Of a DNA stretch of 5,713 nt, positions 4,454 through 5,713 are shown in pieces (within the stretch, counting starts at the first letter, position 1; the number at the start of each line of letters is the position of its first letter). Source of the stretch: Anaerolineales bacterium (GTDB taxonomy: Bacteria; Chloroflexota; Anaerolineae; 4572-78; NAK82); the NCBI GenBank assembly GCA_024643945.1, contig JAHELX010000061.1:11166-16878 (forward strand). Direction: 5' to 3'. The position numbers and the translations under genes are program-made. The notes under the pieces are model-generated. The model saw nothing but the letters and a program-made list of their open reading frames with translations, had not been told where the DNA came from and searched no databases.

Positions 4454-4640
4454 AGAGTTTCCTCCTGTGTTTGATGTTATGGTTATGACGAGCGGACATA
4501 ACGCGAGCCTGACAAACGCCTGATCCTCTCTGGGGGAGAGAAAATCAGGCTGGGAAATGCCTCGTGTCTTGCAAGGAATGCGGCCAGGAGTCGCCGCTGA
4601 TGGGAGTAGGGAGCGAGGACGCCCGCCCCAATCCCTACTC
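4454..4640 (-). promoter_or_regulatory. Long structured 5' leader of tupA
   Basis: About 185 nt lie between the predicted start and the tupA ATG. Hairpins seen on the minus strand: H1 GAGTAGGGA/TCCCTACTC (4640-4632 with 4612-4604), H2 GCGGC/GCCGC (4597-4593 with 4584-4580), H3 GCCTGAT/ATCAGGC plus an inner TCTCTC/GAGAGG stem (4550-4518), H4 GTTATG/CATAAC (4502-4482). CCTCG in the H1 loop (4618-4614) matches CGAGG at 4564-4560, a possible pseudoknot, and TCAGGC occurs twice (4523-4518 and 4512-4507 area), offering alternative H3 pairing. Leaders of W/Mo transport genes can carry Moco/Tuco riboswitches, but I cannot match this one to that consensus by eye. Confidence 0.5.
4461..4467 (-). promoter_or_regulatory. 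tupA ribosome binding site
   Basis: CAGGAGG, 7 nt before ATG 4453. Its first six bases are complementary to CTCCTG in the loop of leader hairpin H2 (4590-4585), so it could be masked by long-range pairing. Confidence 0.8.
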
Positions 4641-4644
4641 GTTC

Positions 4645-4673
4645 ATCATATCACAGACTGTAATTGCGTGCAA
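4645..4673 (-). promoter_or_regulatory. tupA promoter with extended -10
   Basis: TTGCAC (4673-4668), 17-nt spacer, TATGAT (4650-4645) preceded by TGA, giving an extended -10 of the TGnTATGAT form. The predicted start is near 4638. The -35 matches only in its TTG. MITE-like element B begins 10 bp upstream of the -35 box. Confidence 0.65.
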
Positions 4674-4682
4674 GACGGGGAG

Positions 4683-4860
4683 CACTTCAGTTTGGGAGCG
4701 AACCTCTCCCCCGGCCCCTCCCCGCATCGGGGAGGGGAGCAGACCTCTCCCCCGGCCCCTCCCCGCATCGGGGAGGGGAGCAATTCCCCCCTTCCCTGGT
4801 AGCCTGTCCCTGCAAAGGGGGGAAGGGGCTGGGGGTTAGGTCTTCCCCCAAAGTGAAATA
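4683..4860 (-). mobile_element. MITE-like element B (upstream of tupA, inverted copy)
   Basis: Inverted copy of element A, 178 bp. Its ends are CACTTCAGTTTGGGAG and, in reverse complement, TATTTCACTTTGGGGGAAG. The same core (CTTTGCAGGGACAGGCTACC on the minus strand) and two 41-bp hairpin units instead of three account for the length difference. It occupies most of the divergent region between tupA and the lipoprotein gene. It contains no gene; open frames across it are repeat translations. Confidence 0.8.
4699..4780 (-). repeat. Two tandem 41-bp hairpin units (element B)
   Basis: Units at 4699-4739 and 4740-4780. Each has the head CCCCTCCCCG-3nt-CGGGGAGGGG. Read in the orientation of the element (minus strand) the loop is ATG, whereas element A has CAT or CGT, so the hairpin heads appear flipped relative to their tails. 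Confidence 0.85.
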
Positions 4861-4963
4861 CACTCGCACAGGGCCTGTATCTTCATAGCCTAGGGGGAAC
4901 TTTCTGCCTGCCTGGATCGTTTTCATAGTGTGACCAATTTTAGTGTGAAGGAGGAAGAAACCT

Positions 4964-5614
4964 ATGAGACTCCTGATCACCTGGATGCTGAGTGGAATTT
5001 TGGCACTGGCTGCCTGTGGCGTGCCTGCGACGGCTCCTCCAAGGGAAGGCACGCCGGTACGGACGCTACAAACCGAGGCTCCGGCCCGCACCGCCCCCAT
5101 CCTGCCAGCAGGTGGGGGGCAGGCAACACCGGCCGCAACTGCGCCGATTTCGTCGTTGCCGGCACCTGCTGTGCCGAAAATTACAGTCACTCCATCTCCG
5201 GGAACGCCCGTTAGTCCCCGGACCGAAGCAGTGAGCCCGATTCCCGGTAAGCTGACAGAGGCAGACGGAGAGGCAGCAATCGTCTACCGGCGCAGTGGCG
5301 GCTTCGCTGGCGTGTCCGAACAGTGGACCATCTACCCTGATGGCCGCATCACAGCCAGCGACGGCCGCGCGTGGCAGGTAAAGCCGGAGCAGGTCGAGCA
5401 ACTTGTCGACGACATTCAAACGCTGGGCTTCTTTGAGATGAAAGGCCGGTATGTGCCTCTCAATACGTGCTGCGACCGGTTCACCTATGAGATAACCGTT
5501 CGCACGGGGGGCAGGGTCCATACGGTGGTAACGATAGACGCCGCACCTGACGCGCCGGTTGCCTTGTGGCAAGCTTTGGAAAAGGTGAGCAACTTACTGG
5601 TTGACTTGCAGTGA
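4964..5614 (+). CDS. Lipoprotein with emfourin-like C-terminal domain
   Basis: A 216-residue predicted lipoprotein. Residues 1-18 are a lipoprotein signal peptide with lipobox LAAC (lipidated Cys18). Residues about 19-97 are a Pro/Thr/Ala-rich linker, likely unstructured. The compact domain from about 100 has YRRSGGFAG (108-116), WTIYPDGRI (121-129), LGFFEM (154-159), DRFTYEITVRTGG (171-183) and HTVVTIDAAPDAPVALWQAL. This arrangement resembles emfourin, the protealysin-type metalloprotease inhibitor family; I hold that by recall of the pattern, not by search. Inhibiting a protease outside the membrane would be consistent, but function is unproven. Adjacent Cys169-Cys170 is notable. AAGGAGG (4948-4954) lies 9 nt before the ATG. 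It is transcribed away from tupA; no clear promoter was found. Confidence 0.85.
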   Translation: MRLLITWMLSGILALAACGVPATAPPREGTPVRTLQTEAPARTAPILPAGGGQATPAATAPISSLPAPAVPKITVTPSPGTPVSPRTEAVSPIPGKLTEADGEAAIVYRRSGGFAGVSEQWTIYPDGRITASDGRAWQVKPEQVEQLVDDIQTLGFFEMKGRYVPLNTCCDRFTYEITVRTGGRVHTVVTIDAAPDAPVALWQALEKVSNLLVDLQ

Positions 5615-5632
5615 GCGCGTGACATCGCGCTC
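5613..5632 (+). terminator. Hairpin overlapping the lipoprotein stop
   Basis: GAGCGCG and CGCGCTC form a 7-bp stem with a 6-nt loop starting in the stop codon. No T-run follows, so it is a weak terminator candidate or an mRNA 3'-end stabiliser. Confidence 0.4.
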
Positions 5633-5651
5633 TGAGTCGACCTTCCTTGAT

Positions 5652-5688
5652 GAAGACTGGCACTGGTATGGCATCAGTGCCGGCCTTC
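5652..5688. repeat. Strong hairpin after the lipoprotein gene
   Basis: GAAG-a-CTGGCACTG pairs with CAGTGCCGG-c-CTTC: 14 positions with one A.C mismatch and one G.U. A further 6-bp inverted repeat GCCTGG/CCAGGC (5689-5694, 5704-5709) follows and runs to the window edge. Either could be part of a terminator whose T-run lies beyond the window, or a repeat. Confidence 0.5.
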
Positions 5689-5713
5689 GCCTGGACTCGT
5701 CTCCCAGGCAGCT

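Noticed and set aside
4557..5190. Overlapping frames across element B and into the lipoprotein gene, including a 167-residue minus-strand frame
   Set aside because: The translations are of repeat sequence or the antisense of the lipoprotein gene, with SPSP/RGGE-type low complexity.

Overview
The window looks like GC-rich bacterial chromosome, most plausibly from a Chloroflexota (Chloroflexi) member. That is an inference from style: GC-rich hairpin repeats of the CCCCTCCCCG type, short REP-like intergenic hairpins, a Thr/Pro/Ala-linker lipoprotein and a LysM-like extension on a solute-binding protein. No rRNA or marker gene confirms it. Five protein genes are well supported and a sixth (a lipoprotein) is clear as a gene but tentative in function.

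Layout from right to left (most genes are on the minus strand). A plus-strand lipoprotein gene (4964-5614) with an emfourin-like C-terminal domain diverges from a minus-strand tungstate ABC transporter set: tupA (binding protein, 4453-3332), tupB (permease, 2755-2054) and tupC (ATPase, 1777-1043). Further left on the same strand are a cold-shock-domain protein (830-621) and an RRM protein with a Gly/Arg-rich tail (487-134), both RNA-binding and typical of cold adaptation.

The unusual part is the non-coding DNA. The tup genes are in canonical order but spread out: about 570 bp between tupA and tupB and about 276 bp between tupB and tupC, both full of repeats and structured sequence. Two inverted copies of a MITE-like element (2794-3013 and 4683-4860), each carrying tandem 41-bp hairpin units, bracket tupA. 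Two copies of a different ~50-bp hairpin repeat (1796-1846, 2009-2058) bracket the tupB-tupC gap, and one of them supplies the tupB stop codon. Between tupA and tupB lies a GC-rich, strongly folded block (about 3090-3225) with promoter-like sequences pointing into it from both sides.

Three minus-strand leaders look regulatory. The tupA leader (about 185 nt, with an extended -10 promoter at 4673-4645) has four hairpins and possible alternative pairings. The cold-shock gene has a near-consensus promoter (1024-996) followed within about 50 nt by an intrinsic terminator (942-912), the layout of an attenuator or a short RNA. The RRM gene is preceded by a 10-bp long-range stem (597-511) ending just before its ribosome binding site.

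How the parts fit: TupA captures tungstate outside the membrane, TupB passes it through and TupC powers transport, supplying W for tungsten-cofactor enzymes. The cold-shock and RRM proteins are probably RNA chaperones and need not be linked to tungstate. No sequence search or folding program was run; structures were found by eye.
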